DNA from: Scleromitrula shiraiana
Taxonomy: Eukaryota > Ascomycota > Leotiomycetes > Helotiales > Sclerotiniaceae
Length of the DNA: 64,000 nucleotides
Assembly: GCA_028455995.1 (NCBI GenBank)
Contig: JABELC010000001.1
Location: forward strand, 1,972,501 to 2,036,500
Reading direction: 5' to 3'
A model generated the notes under the pieces. It was not told the DNA's origin and searched no databases. It worked only from the letters and a program-made list of their open reading frames with translations. Positions 46,422-59,845 of the stretch are shown here, in pieces (positions within the stretch are counted from its first letter, which is position 1; every line of letters starts with the position of its first letter). A program made the position numbers and the translations under genes.

Positions 46422-47447
46422 ATGAGGGAAGTTAGACGGGGTTGATAGTGAAAACATACTTGCTTTAGGTATTGCATGGATAGATGGCATATAGAACACA
46501 CGTGGGTTAAGCAGGCAAAAAAAGTACACGGTATATAAAATTGACAGGCAAAGAATTAGCATATGAAAAGTCCGAGTTGACGATCAAAAAGACACTTGCT
46601 TAACTTGACTTCTTTCCTAACGTCCGTATAACGTTCTGACATTCTCAAGTGTACATAACTTTCTCTCAAGGGAAGCTCTTTTCGTGGATGGGATAGACCA
46701 TTGTTTAAGATGGCAAAGGTTGAAATGAAACAACACAATACAATCATGAGGATAAAATCAAGAGAGTGTGTTAAAAGTACGATCTAAGTATAAGCAATTA
46801 TGCATGATTATAAAGAGTAATCTTATATACGATCTAAGTGAAAATAAACAAGCCAAGTTACGTCTAACCGTAGTACCGCGCGCAAAAATGGTATATTAAA
46901 AAGATAATCAAAGCAAAAGGTTTATGAAAATGTTCTTCAAATTCGGATCATTTAATCAATCCGTTAATAGGTAACCTGACGACCATTCCCCCCAGCCAGA
47001 CCTAACACTCTAAAGTCCAAAGCCCAAAGCCAACGCACCAACTCAAATGCAAATAATTCTCAGAACGCCCCGTTGTCATGCCGTGGCATGAACAACCAAT
47101 TAGCCAAGCAACCAAGCCAGGTGATCATATCAATGATCTTTCCGTCCTATTCATACATAACAGCATATCCATAGCCATCTTTCATCACTCTCATCCATGA
47201 CCACCATCTATGGTGCGAGAGGAAGGGAAAAGAAAAGAAAAGGATATGCCATCGCTATTTTGATTCCATCCCAATTCCAAGTAAACGTCTATGCGAGAGA
47301 AAAAGAAAAGAAACGAAAGTCCAATGCCGCTACAAACAATTAAGCCTCCCATATGCAAATGCTAGCGCGCAAAAGAATATGATTATGTTCCTCGATCTAT
47401 GCGAGAAAAATAGGTACAAGAAGAAGTGAGATTTTTGAAAACTTCGA
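46422..47447. other. Intergenic between convergent amidohydrolase and phosducin-like genes
   Basis: 3' flanks only; no supported gene. Confidence 0.55.
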
Positions 47448-48387
47448 TTAGAGAATTCGATGTTTGACCAAGACATTCCGAATGGCTTGAGTATCGAAAA
47501 GAGTATCTTCTGGGATTTGATCAATGATGTAGGTAAGATTTGCGAAGAGATCTCCTTGGTTCTTGTAGGCTAGAATGGCGGGGACACCAGCATTGTCGAA
47601 CTCTATATCTTCGTAATGCACGCGCACAAAGTGAACTGCAGGGTGCGCGGAGACAAGGGGTACAAGAGCATCGTAGATAACTTGAGAGACGTCACACTAT
47701 GCGTTGTTAGTATATACTTGAGAAAATAACGACAAGAAGGAAGTGTATACATACCTCAGGATCATAGACAAAGACAACAACAATAGTATCTCGTCCGACC
47801 TTTTCAATCGCGTCCAGATATCCCAAGGCATCAACCTCATCAAATCGTCCATACCGTCTCACACTTGGGCTTGTTCTCCTGTTTCGAATATCTTTACTCT
47901 CACTTTGCATCTCCATGCGTCTTTGCTGCCTCCATCTTTCTAGAAACTCCTCATCATCACTTGCGCTTCCCTCTCCAGATGAACTTGCACCTTTGTTTAT
48001 GTATGAAGTTCTCTTGTCAGCTCTCGACAGACTATTCCCCCTCGAGAACCTATTTCTCCATCCACCAGTACGTCTAGCTTCCTCAAAACTCCTCGCATCA
48101 GCAATGACACCTTTAACGCCTGTCGTCCTTCCATTATCAAAGTCTTTATGTGGTAACTTTAGACCAGCCGATAGTCCATTGTTAATACCACTCGTCCGAT
48201 CAAATAACGGCATCTTCATAGTTTCCTCAATTGTCTTATTCCTAAACTCTTCTTCCTCGTCCAATTCACCGGTCTCTCTGTCGTACTTGTAATCTTCCGA
48301 ATCGTCTGGATGAGTGAATGAAGTAGAAGCGGATGCTTTGGCGATGATATTATCGAATTCTTCTTGAGCAGCGGTCTTGGAAGCCAT
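47448..48387 (-). CDS. Phosducin-like protein
   Basis: Thioredoxin-fold co-chaperone of the phosducin family, which helps assemble G-beta/gamma and other CCT substrates. Exons 48387-47755 and 47696-47448 give 293 residues. The N-terminal region has DYKYDRETGELDEEEEFRNKT, typical of PhLP1-type proteins, and RFDEVDALGYLDAIEKVGRDT leads into the thioredoxin fold (VVVFVYDPE/CDVSQVIYDALVPLVSAHP, FVRVHYEDIEFDN, VPAILAYKNQGDLFANLTYIIDQI). The PAILAY strand carries the cis-proline position. A G-beta gene lies 4.6 kb away on the same strand, a natural partner, though linkage may be coincidental. Confidence 0.92.
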
Positions 48388-48827
48388 GATGAAGAAGCAA
48401 GGGGGCCACGAGGTCTTATGGGTTCAGGATGTTGGGACCTTCGAAAGGAAGGATCGGAGGAATGGTAGAAGGTGTGATTTATGGCGTTCTAGAAGCGGCA
48501 ACAGAAGGAAAGGCGGCAAAGAGACAAAAGGATGCTTTGACCCGAGTAGATTGGGTGTGGTAGGGAACTTCTTCCAACGAGTAGCCGAAATGAGATGGGT
48601 TGGCTTGTTAGAGATTCCTACGCAAGGGCCCCACGGTTGGAGATAGTATGCGCGTATGACTGTGAGACTGATGAGAGTATGATTGTGGTCGTAGTTGCAT
48701 CAGGCAGAGAAAGATCATGTAGGAAGTTGTTTCATAAAAGCTTACACAGCAGATATGGCTTCGTTCTCGGAATTTTTTATGGATTCTTCTTTTTCATACC
48801 TCAGCTGGCTTACGTATGTGTCTTTCG

Positions 48828-48867
48828 TTTTTTTTTTTTTTTCGGTTTTTTCGGGGGGGGGGGGGGG
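48828..48867. repeat. Adjacent 15-T and 15-G homopolymer runs
   Basis: A run of 15 T (48828-48842) is followed after a short CGG/T6/C spacer by a run of 15 G (48853-48867). It lies 440-480 bp upstream of the phosducin-like start. The G run could form a quadruplex; length may be an assembly artefact. Confidence 0.7.
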
Positions 48868-49541
48868 AGGGGGTTTTCGTTTTTTTATATTGTTTGTATA
48901 TTGGTATTTTTTTTTTATCTCGTGCTTCCTTTCGATATTAGAACTTGGAAGAAGGATGTTCTTATAGAAAACTTGACTGGTAATGTCTTTAAATTGTTAT
49001 GTAAAATCAGTTTTGATTCCTAATATAATATCCAACACACAGCCACCTTCGGTATTGATGATGTATACTATTTTGGATGAGAATTGGAGAATTGAAGAGT
49101 TGAAGAGATGTTCGTGGCAGAGGTTGGCTATTGCTTTTCGTGTATCTAACTTATTATTATTATTATTATTCTTATTATTCTAGGTACTGTACGTTTTTGG
49201 AGGTTCATCAACAGGGTCGCGTATGAAAATAAAATCCTTAATGCTAAGCTAAGCTAATCTAAGCTAAGTTAAACTAACTATAGCTAACCGTAGCTAACTG
49301 TTTTATATGCGTGATAGATATTTCTTGGTGGCTATGATAGCTATGATGGCTATGATGGCTATGAATGGCTTAAGAGTACAGTAACACGTGAGTAGTTTGC
49401 AGCCGCTTTACTTGGTGATTATAGTTTGTGCTTGGTTCAAGGTAAGGGATTTAATGTATCTAATGTATCTAATATATCAACAAAGATTAAATCAATTAAT
49501 AAGGATTGTCCGGATGGTGGTTAACTTTCCCCTCGACCCTT

Positions 49542-49632
49542 CTAACCTTCCATTCTAACCTTCCACCCTAACCTTCCATTCTAACCTTCCACCCTAACTT
49601 TCCACCCTGACCTTCCATCCTAACCTTCCATT
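49542..49632. repeat. 13-bp minisatellite, seven units
   Basis: Units CTAACCTTCCAYY repeat seven times with few changes. Contains CCCTAAC locally but is not a telomere array. Confidence 0.8.
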
Positions 49633-52600
49633 CCATAGAATAGAATTAGAATAATAATAATTCTAATGAAAGAACAATCAATTCAAATCTCCAATCCAAA
49701 TTCGCATAGCATTCTACGATACCGCGCACACCATACCAAAAAAGTTACATTTCAAGCCCATCAAATCCTTCCTAAACGCCTTTGAAATTTCTCACATCTC
49801 ATTTTCTACTCATTGTGGCAAATTTTCATGACTTCTCTCACCCATTCACGATACTGTATTACTGTTCCCTTCGAGATCTCAACATGGGGATTTATTTATA
49901 GAAACCTGAAAGGATGGATATCGTACACAACATACCTTACATACCTTACATATCTTACCTTACTTCACTTTCCCACCACCACCACCATCCACTACCACTC
50001 CATTGTCATACGGGAAAGTAGACGATCATGCATGCATATATTACTAAATGTTGGCATAATATACGGTAATACTACTTCATATATATGTACCCCGATAAAA
50101 CAAACGGTCACCCCTCTTTTACATACATACATACATACATACATAGTAGGTATTTATGGATGAATGCAAGCAATATAATGCAATATAATGTAATCCAAGG
50201 TTCCATAACATCGGAATCCTTACTCATCTCATACTCATTCATTCATACATCCATACATACCTACGTATCTTATTTAAGCATTAAACTAATAGATGAATCT
50301 GAGGGGAAAAGGAGAAAGCAAAAACATAAAAAAAAGACCCTGAATTATGCGTTATTCACTAGCCTATGATTCATCCATACCCTCGACGATGCTCAATCCC
50401 AACTAATGAGTTCATCCCTACTACAACTCATGATATATCCCAAACCGCCAACCAACCAAGCAAGAAAAAGTCGGTAAACTAGACGTTTCATATCACTTCA
50501 TACCTAGGTATAAGATGCACTCTAGTATATCAAAAAGTTCAAACAAACTAGGTATTCCCTCGCAGATCTGATCATCTTCCTCTAGTCCTCCATATAGCTA
50601 CCGGCGGCTCCGTAAAACAGGAGAATTAAATAAAAACGAAAATAAAACAGCTCTAGAATAGAAATAGGATGAACCGAACAAACGAACGGACATGCCGAAG
50701 ATTCAAAGATCAAGCCAAGCGTACGTCTGAGACCTAGCGAGCGAACGTAGCTTGGGATTTAGGTTCGCTCGGCTGTCAAAACACTCGAGGTATACTTCCT
50801 TATTGCACAAGCGAGACACGTTGCTTAGATGCATGGATATATAAAATACAGTGCATCAGACATCTGGGCATGCAAGTGGATGTAGTTGTGTATAACATAA
50901 CAGTGAAGTGAAGTGAGTGAGTGAGTGAGTGAGTGAGATGCAGAAGGGAGGTGGCAAGAATCAGTATCAACGTACAACCAGAGGAGTTAGGAGTCAAGAT
51001 ATAAAATATAAAATATATTCGATTAGATTAGTTGGAGGAGGAGTGAAGGAAGTATGAGTAGATGAACAATGATCATGACACTCACTCACTCACTCACTCA
51101 TACATTAGCTAATATTCATCTCAACATCATCTGATCCTCATCTGATCCTCGACCCAGCTGCTGACTGACTGACTGACTGACTATGCACACATAACCTGAC
51201 AGAAGTAAAGTAGACGAAAATAACTTGATGGCTTTTATATACATCCATCCATCTATCCATCCATCTATCCATCTTAAATCAACTAACTGACTGATTATAT
51301 GCTTATGATGTTCCAGAATCCCATTTTGTTCCATTCTATCCCACTATACAATACTATACTATACTATAAAATACTATACAATATAATACATACAATACAC
51401 CACAATATTTCCCAAACAAACCCTCCCATCTCACTATCTATCACCAGCACATCAATCATCCAATCCATCAATATGAATCTAGAACTAGCTAGCTAGCTGA
51501 CAAACAAATCAATCAAACACACAAACACATACTACACCCCCTTCCCCCTTCCCCCTTCCCACCTACCTCTTACACACCATACCACACCATACCATACCAC
51601 ACCACACCACACCACACCACACACACACCACACACACAACACACACACCATCAAAGTGGAACCAGCCCGATTCCCCACCAAGCCGCCAGAAATTCCCCGA
51701 GAGGAGAGAGCAGATGAACGAGCGAGTCATTCATGGGCACTGGCGCTCATCTCTCCTCCTTGCGTCAAATTAATGGAGATTGGATTAATGCATGAATGAT
51801 ATGTTTATTTATTTATATATATGGATATATATGGATATGGATGTGGATGTGGATGTGGATGTGGATATGGATGTTTATTTATATATAGATATATGGATAT
51901 CTCATTGTTGCGTTGGATAAATCTTCATTCTCATCTTCATCCTTATCCTTATTACTTTATTGTCGACATTAATCAGGATAGGAAGTTTCGAAGCTTTCAT
52001 ATTCATTTGGAATTCGTTCATCTATCCATTCATCCATTCATTCGTCCATTCATTCATTCATTCATTCATTCATCCATTTACTCAAACTCAAACAACGACA
52101 AAGTTGAATCACGAGAAGAAAATTGAACAGAGAACAAATAAAGAGGCATAAAGACAGACAGACAGACAGAAATAAAAAGGTCTATCAAGGGCATTATTAG
52201 ACTATAAATACAAGCTTGTTATAGGAACTGACGCCAGATTCAAAGTTATGTGGGTTTATGCCGATGCATTCATTGCATATGCATTTGCATTACAAAACCT
52301 GGTAGTAATGAGTTTCTTTCCTTTCCCTTTCCCGAAGTTAGTTTATTTCCACTCTCCACCAACCCAACTTTGACATCGCATATACCAAATGTACCATCTG
52401 AAAGCCCTCTGAAAGCCTTCTGACTATCGAAATTTGTCGAACAAACACACACACACACACACATATACGCGCGCCCACAACCAATACCCACACCCACACA
52501 AAATATTTTGAGAACCCTCCGTCGATTTCGCTGTTGATCACCACCACCTCTTCCACGCCTTCCCCTGCCCCAAAACCCACGAACGGTATCGTTCTTGATA

Positions 52601-53042
52601 AGCACATAAAGAGAAAATACCCGAGGAAAGAAATTGGAAGATGATGGCGTCTAAGGCTGAGAGAATCGGGGGGGTTTTCGACCGGATATCATCGCAAGGT
52701 CCCAGGGCTTAAAAAACGCTGATGAAAATAGCAATGCAATAGGACCACCCATACAAACAAGAACATCGAAAGAAGAATTAATGTGCACAGAATATGAGAT
52801 GCGCAACCAGCTGTTGGGTTCCTTTTTGTATTGTTCGGGATAATGTCTCGTGAAAAGAACACCTCTGTCGCTAAGTATGAGGAGACCGCACTAAAGACTT
52901 CGACCAGTCTAAGTCGAAAGCCGTGAATATTAAGAAGACGTATCGAGTGATGATTAGAATAAAAATGGCGTTGCCAGACTGTTTAAGACTACGCATATGA
53001 CGAATTTCGTCTTCGTTTTTATCGTCGAGAAATATGCTGAGC

Positions 53043-54382
53043 TTACATAGCCCAGATTTTGAGCTAGATAGGGTATTAGCTTGCGATCTTGGGTATTGAA
53101 CATGATGTACCTCGAACTTACCAATGAATCCCATGATCCAGTGCACAAGCTCATCCCATCATTACTAACTCCTAAGCAACTAACACGATTGTCGTGGCCA
53201 ACCAGTGATCCAACCTTCTCAGCGCGAGTAATATCCCATACCTGACATGAAGTATTAGTTTCGAAGTCTTATGAAATACACAGTATAATTTATCTCTTAC
53301 CTTGCATTCAAAATCATCATAACCAGCGAAAAGGAGTCTGCCAGATACAGAGCACGCAACAGAGGTAATCCCACATAGAATAGATTCATGCTATTATGAA
53401 TTAGTGACCTAGTCAAGACACTCAAGATGTTGCAACTTACCCCATATTGATTCAGTTCACGATCAGCACGGATATCAAATAATCGACAGGTAGCATCATC
53501 GGAACCAGTAACAAATGAATGACCATCGGGGAAGAATTGAATAGCGTTAATATCCGACTCATGACCAGCGAAAGTCTGAACTGCCTTGCCTGCGCGGACA
53601 TCCCATAGTTTGGCAAATGCATCGCAAGCACCTGAAACGAAGGTGTTTTGGTTGGTGGGGTTGATACTGATGCTCATAACATCTCCTAGATGATCTGCAA
53701 ATTCTGTAACTTTCGATCCTGTCTCAACATCCCACTTCATACAGGTCATATCACCGGAGGATGTGAGAATGCTACGGTCGTTGATAAATCGACAGCAAGA
53801 AAGATATCCAGAATGTCCGGAAAGTTCTCGAGCAACACGAGTAGGTCCATCGCGATTTGAATTAAGATTGTAAATGGAGCAAATGTTATCGAGACCACCA
53901 CATGCGACGTAATTTCCACTGGGAGCGTATGCACAGGTCATAACCCAGGAGGATCGAAGAGGAATGGCGTGAACTTTATTTGTTGTGTATGCATCCCAAA
54001 TAATTAATTTTCCATCTTGCGAGGCAGAAACCAAATGTCTTCTATCTGTAGACCAATGCATAGCATAAATCTTTGCGAGATGTCCTTTTAATGTTTTTCT
54101 GGTCTTCATCATTTGATTCTTCGGTAAAGCTTCTTGCTGAGCTCGGGCAAGGTTCATAACTGTAACATAATTGATTAGCATATGATCATCGCAACAGCCA
54201 TCATTGAATATAATAGATCTGAATGAATCATCAAGAGAGCTGAGAGATAATTGTTACTCACGCGTTGCATCGGCCAAATCATCCTTCTTGCGCTTTATCC
54301 TATCTTTCAATGACTCTGCTTCACGACGAGCTTGTTGAATACGCGACTGCATCGCCTCTGGCGATACATCGTTCGACGACAT
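53043..54382 (-). CDS. Heterotrimeric G-protein beta subunit
   Basis: Seven-bladed WD40 propeller that pairs with G-gamma at the plasma membrane and transmits pheromone, nutrient or host signals in fungi. Five exons on the minus strand (54382-54262, 54159-53441, 53390-53301, 53241-53122, 53063-53043) give 356 residues. The N-terminal coiled coil (RIQQARREAESLKDRIKRKKDDLAD) is followed by KTLKGHLAKIYAMHW, SASQDGKLIIWDAYTTNK, the GHSGYLSCCRF blade and others, all extremely conserved. The last exon has only seven codons and supplies LKIWAM, the closing strand of blade 7. Without it the protein seems to run into the intron. No defects seen. Confidence 0.96.
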
Positions 54383-57300
54383 CTCGCTGGGATGAACGTT
54401 TGATGGGAAAGTCGATTGATTTCAGCTGAGATTGTTGTTAAAAGACGAATTGATTGTATGTGAGACTATGTAGGGGGTTGCGCCAAACGGAGGATAGCTT
54501 CCCGATTGTTGATTGACAAGAGATGAGAGATTGAATTGGCTGAATGTTAAGCAATTCAGCTATCGAAAATCGAAAATCGAAAATTGTATTAATTTAGTAC
54601 GTAAGTTAGAAAGGTTCTATCGCTCTTGAATTGAATTTCGATTTTCGTTTCTTAGTATTGTAATGTGTATTGTAATGTGTATTGTATTGTGTATTGTGTA
54701 CTGTATTGTGTATTGTATTGTATTGTATTGTATTTTATTTTATTGTATTGTGTATGAGTATTGATTTTGTGTATTGTATTATTAATTTAATTTCATTAAA
54801 TGAAGAAGTCGAGAAAAGAGGTCGATACTTCTTTGGTAATCAGTAATAACTTGGATTGGGGTTTTTTTTTTGTTTAAATTCCTCTTTCTCTCTCAATTGT
54901 GGAACTGGAAATTATGTGGAAATAGAAAATTGAGTGGATTGGGATGAATCGGTGATTGAAGAAGAAGAAAAAAAAGTTAAGTTAAGTTAAGTTATGGTGG
55001 TGGTGGTGAGGTAAGATGGAAATGAAATTGAAAGAGATGATTTGAATTGGTTATGAAGAGAAAGAGAGAAAGAGCGAGTTGGAATTGAAGTTGGAGTTGA
55101 ATTGAATTGAATTGAATTGAGTTGAGTAGAATTGAATTGAGTTGAATTGAATTGAGTTGAGTAGAATTGAATTGAGTTGAATTGAATTGAATTGTAGGTG
55201 GATGGATGATGAGTGAGAGGAAGAGAGAAGTTACGCTACTCTTTTCTTGGAGGGGGAAATAAAGTGGATGAGCCGATGGATGAATGGTAGCTTACTTATT
55301 TATTAGAGTCTTATTTCTAGACTAACCGAGTAAAATTAAAACGGGGGACAACGCTTTGAATACTTCCTAATGGATCTTTTATTTTAAATAAATAAAAAAA
55401 AGTGAAAGAATATCTATCATATATTGATTACTATTGTATATATACCAGTCAGTATTATATCAGTATTATATTGAATGGAATAGAATATGGTAAATAAAAT
55501 GAGGATTTGAGGATTTAGAGAAGAAAATAGAGATGTTAACCTTCTAATGCATTAAAAGAAGAGAGGGTATGACGAATGAGAGTATTTTGGGTATAAAATG
55601 GTATATACTGAGTAAAGGGTTGATATATCCTGGGGTAGTAACTTTCAAGGAAAAAAGAAGGAGAAAAAGATGAAGAAAAAGAAGAAGAAAGTGAAAGTGG
55701 AATTGAAATTGAAATTGAATAAAAGAAATTGTTTATAGAATTATTAATAATAATAATTATTATTATTAATTATTATTATTATTATTTTATGATAATAATA
55801 ATCATAATATCATACATATCACTCACACCTAGGCAATGGGCATATGCTATAGTCTGAACTAAGAAGGCTAGAACTAATTGCTCACTAAGCTAGAAAGATA
55901 GCCCTGAACGACTCCTACCTAGGTAGGTAATAACTTATAACTAAGGTAACTAAGGTAAGTAAGCAGGAGTTGTTTCTAGCTATTGTATTATATAGAATTA
56001 GATGCTGAATCTAATACTTTCAAATTGCATACTATTATGTAGTATCTATGTAGATAGTCCTTTTATAGTTACTATCACCATTGTATGTAGATCTGTATAC
56101 TGTAGAGATATCGATAGTAAGAGAGGGAGATTAATAAAGCCCGAGTATTGATTTAGTAAATCCTTCTAATATCTGACTGAGTAGATATCAATCTAGTACG
56201 CCTAGTAGTTACAATTATTACTCCCATTCAATAATTATAGATTATATAGTAGGAATGGTATTATATACTATTATATACTATTATATATTTACATAGGTAC
56301 ATAGGTACATAGGTAGGTACATCGGTAGTAATAATAATAATAATAATAATAGTTATGCCAAAATTATTATACTTTATATTAACTGCAGACTGACTGCAGT
56401 TTATTATTTACTTCTACTTCAATTCATTTACAACTACGGAGTACTCGCCTGATTTTCTTGGAGGATTGATTACATAGAAACTCTTTTTTACGTACGAAGT
56501 AGTACAAGGTATTCTCAAAAATCCCTTCTTTAGATAGATTTTACATACATTTGGTGCACTTTATTATATACCCAAAATGATAGGTTCTATCCGAAGTTAT
56601 CGTTATCTTCATGTAGGATGTAATAAGTGTAACATGGTTGTCGCTCTTGGTGGGACTTTTATAAATTACAGATGCATATCGATCAGCCGGGCGAAAAAAA
56701 AAAAAAAGGATGTCGAATGAATTGGATACTACCAACTACTCGGTCTCTATTTCCGTTCACTTTTACTTTATCCATAGATGCATTAGATGCATTAGATGCA
56801 TTCACGTATTACTGTACTATTAGAATCAACCTATAGAAATTTGAGCGCATTCAGGATTCCATCCATAAAGGTATTAGGTACATATTCTTCTTCATCTAGG
56901 GTCATAATTCTGATAGAATTCTGATAGAACTAGATATAACTAGATATAACTAGATATAACTAGATATAACTAGATATAATTTTTGTTTTAATTGAGGCGT
57001 CAAGGTTATCATTGCAATGATACTCGTCGAAGTTTTACTGTAGAACTACCTTTTTATATTATTACTGGGGAATTGATTCCCGTTGCTGGGATTGACCTTC
57101 GAAATTCTAGGATAGGGTCATCGGAGCTTTTATAGACGGGTCCCCATTTTCAATTATCTTATTATTAAGGTACTTGTAGTTCTACTTCATATATATGGAT
57201 GGATTGAATTTCATATAATAAGAAGATGAAGATGAAGATGATATTATAATAATAATACAGGACTTCAATCCAATTCATATCTTCATTATTTTCGTCTAAT

Positions 57301-57767
57301 ATTAGTTATAGTAGTTATAGTATTATAGTAGTTATAGTATTATACAGTACAGAGTAAGTAGGTACTACATTCACGTCACGGAATTACCCAATTACAATTT
57401 TTATTCATCTGCCGCACGGCTCGGGAGTCGGGGTGAGCATCAATAAATGGCTTCAACACTTTTCCCAGAAAAATCTATAATACATATATATATATATTAC
57501 CTAGCTCTTTAGCTCTTTAAATCAAGTCAAATCAAATCAAATCAAATCAAATCAAATCCATTATTTCGGAATCTAGATTAGTTCTAAGGGGACCCGATTA
57601 TTATTGTTATTAAATTATTATTAAAGATTGCAGTATTTCAGTACCCGAGTGCCGTGAAAGTAAAAAGAACGGATGAACCTACTCTACTTTCTACCAATCG
57701 TTTCTATGTTCCTCGGTATAATAATAATAAAATAATATAAATATCCATAACCTCCCCGAATTATTAA
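54383..57767. other. AT-rich intergenic spacer, 3.4 kb
   Basis: The left end holds the G-beta promoter. Simple repeats dominate: TATTG/TGTAT at 54660-54740, GAATT at 55095-55190, AAT/ATT at 55740-55800, TAATAA at 56328-56350, ACTAGATATA at 56927-56980 and CAAAT at 57527-57557. No gene supported. Confidence 0.6.
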
Positions 57768-58054
57768 ATATCGGGTCAGGTCCCCTGACACGCCGCCTCT
57801 TCTTTATGATCTTTTATTTTTTTTAATAATATTGTTGGATCACATGTTAGATCACATGTTTTAAAAAGCTTGTTCAAAAGCTTAAATTTTACCCAATCAA
57901 CTACTTTAAAATATCGATTTTAACCAATCATTTATGTTAAAAAAGTGCCAAGATTCTTCCAAGGCGCTAGTAAAATCACCCTTGTATCATACCAAAAAAA
58001 AAAATGAGTAGACTCGTATAAAACCTCTCTTTTTGTAAACAAAAAGAAGAGGCA
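57768..58054 (+). repeat. Dispersed repeat, copy B
   Basis: Second copy of the element at 39921-40219, same orientation, near identical apart from an AT insertion near 57820 and a few substitutions. It has a single copy of the terminal hairpin 30-mer. It ends 291 bp before the start codon of the deaminase-like gene. Confidence 0.85.
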
Positions 58055-58345
58055 AAGTTATCCATTCACTCCTTGCAAAGTGGACCTCCGGAGAAAGTGT
58101 CTAAATGGTATGCCAATACCATACCAATTCAGTCATTATCCGTATCTCAACGCGGTAGATCTCCCGACCATAGTTTTGGAAATCCCATTGCTAATTCGTC
58201 AAAAGAAATTGGTCATCAAGGTGGTGGAAAATACGATTCAGCTTATCGGGCTACATACAAAAATAGGAGCTGTGCCACTTGAAGAATCTCATTCTCAATA
58301 CATATTGGATATCGAATGAAGAAAGCAACTCCTCAAAGTCACATA

Positions 58346-59845
58346 ATGGATTCTTCAGAATTGAAACCTTTCGATTTTATATCCTTGCCAAAAATCGAAG
58401 TAAGTAAAAAGGTTGCATGCAGGTTGCACAGTACATACATACATACATACATACATACATACATACATACATACACACATACATGATAAGTTTTTTAATG
58501 CCCGTCGAGCACCACTTCAACGGCTGCATGATTGACGGTTTGGCATAAGGCTGAAAATAAATGGTTTTTATCAACTAGTTACATGCCCATCTAAGTGGAA
58601 GTATCAGTCGACAATGTCTTCATGAAGTGTGGCTTTCGAAAATGGAAAAGGGGGAGACGGTGCTACAAGATCCTTTGATTGAGATGCCCGTTGGTAAGTT
58701 CGATTATGATTTAGAGACGTAAGTTGTTTTATCTACCTTTGCTTTTACATTTTACATGCTAGTATATTTTGGGATTGCTAGCCATGTAGAACGTAGTCAG
58801 CTATGAAAATTCATATGCCAATCTTCTCAAACAATCATACCACCATATCTCATCTCATACCCCGTCAGATTCTTCCCTCTATTCTCCAAGTACATATATG
58901 CACTATGTAACGATCTCCCCTCCCTAATTCACACCACCAACTCCGTACTCGGCGACTTTCAAAACGACGGCGTCGTCTACCTCGAACTCCGCACCACTCC
59001 ACGCGCCATCCCCTCCGCAGGAATCACAACCGATCTCTACGTTCAAACAATCCTAACCTGCATAACACAATTTAACAATTCTAGCCCCTCTATGAAAACT
59101 AACCTAATCCTCTCCATCGATCGCCGAAACGACCCTCAAACAGCACTTTCAGTCGTCAATCTCGCTTCTAAATACCAATCCCTCGGCGTCGTCGGGATCG
59201 ATCTCTGTGGCGATCCCTCGGCGGGCGATATATCGATCTTCTCTCCCGCGTTCCAGGAAGCTCGGAATCGCCGTCTTAAGATAACGATACATTTTGCCGA
59301 GATAGCTCAGACGCCTAGTAGCACGGAATTGAAAACGTTACTTTCGTTTGGGCCGGACAGGATCGGTCATGTGATTCATGTGGATGGGGAGAGCAGGGGG
59401 GAGATTGAACGGAGAGGGTTGGGATTGGAACTTTGTTTGAGTTGTAACGTCCATGCTAAGATGATTGAGGGGGGTTTTGGGGATCATCATTTTGGGGAGT
59501 GGTGGGGTGGGTCGTCTCCGGTTATTTTATGCGTATGTTTTGTTCACTTCTACCTACCATCTTTTGTCCTTCGCCCGTTTTTGCCAAAGGTTTCGAAGGA
59601 TCGACAGCAGAGAATATGAGGATTTTTTTTTTCTTGTTGAATACAGTACACGGCTAATCTAAACGTGATAGACGGACGACGTGGGTGTTTTCGGCAGCCC
59701 CCTTTCGAATGAATATGCATTGGTAGCCGAACATTTCAATTTCGATAAGAAGGCGATTTGTGAGTTGGCTAGAAGTGGTATCGAGTCGATTTTCGGAGAT
59801 GAGGGGGATAAGAAGAGACTTAGGGAGATTATGTGGAGGGGCTAG
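58346..59845 (+). CDS. Adenosine/AMP deaminase-like protein (ADAL family)
   Basis: Metal-dependent deaminase resembling ADAL, the N6-methyl-AMP deaminase branch of the adenosine deaminase family. Exons 58346-58399, 58579-58718, 58869-59532 and 59672-59845 give 343 residues. Zinc ligands begin with HAH (20-22) in LPKIELHAHLSGS. FFPLFSKYIYALCNDL, YLELRTTPR, DLCGDPS, a TIHFAEIAQ strand with the catalytic Glu, DRIGHVIH and the CTDDVGVFGSPLSNEY Asp pair follow. Intron 1 contains a CATA microsatellite (58432-58484). The second donor was taken at 58719 rather than the equally good GTAAGT at 58694, because it keeps the family KFDYDLETFFPLF segment. Confidence 0.92.
58432..58484. repeat. CATA microsatellite inside intron 1 of the deaminase-like gene
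   Basis: About 13 CATA units. Length change could alter intron size but not coding. Confidence 0.9.

Larger units (their letters stand above)
48388..53042. other. Microsatellite-dense intergenic spacer, 4.65 kb
   Basis: No supported gene. The left end must contain the phosducin-like promoter. The rest is packed with short tandem repeats: ACAT (50126-50144), GTGA (50915-50935), CTCA/CACT (51080-51100), CTGA (51163-51183), CCAT/CTAT (51243-51273), CCACA (51580-51650), GGATGT (51838-51868), CATT (52025-52075), GACA (52154-52170) and CA (52445-52465). Confidence 0.7.

Noticed and set aside
49542..49632. Interstitial telomere repeat
   Set aside because: The unit is 13 bp CTAACCTTCCAYY, not an array of CCCTAA.
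58073..58319. Small ORFs between repeat copy B and the deaminase-like gene
   Set aside because: No family resemblance. The deaminase start at 58346 fits the family and these ORFs would be in its leader or promoter.
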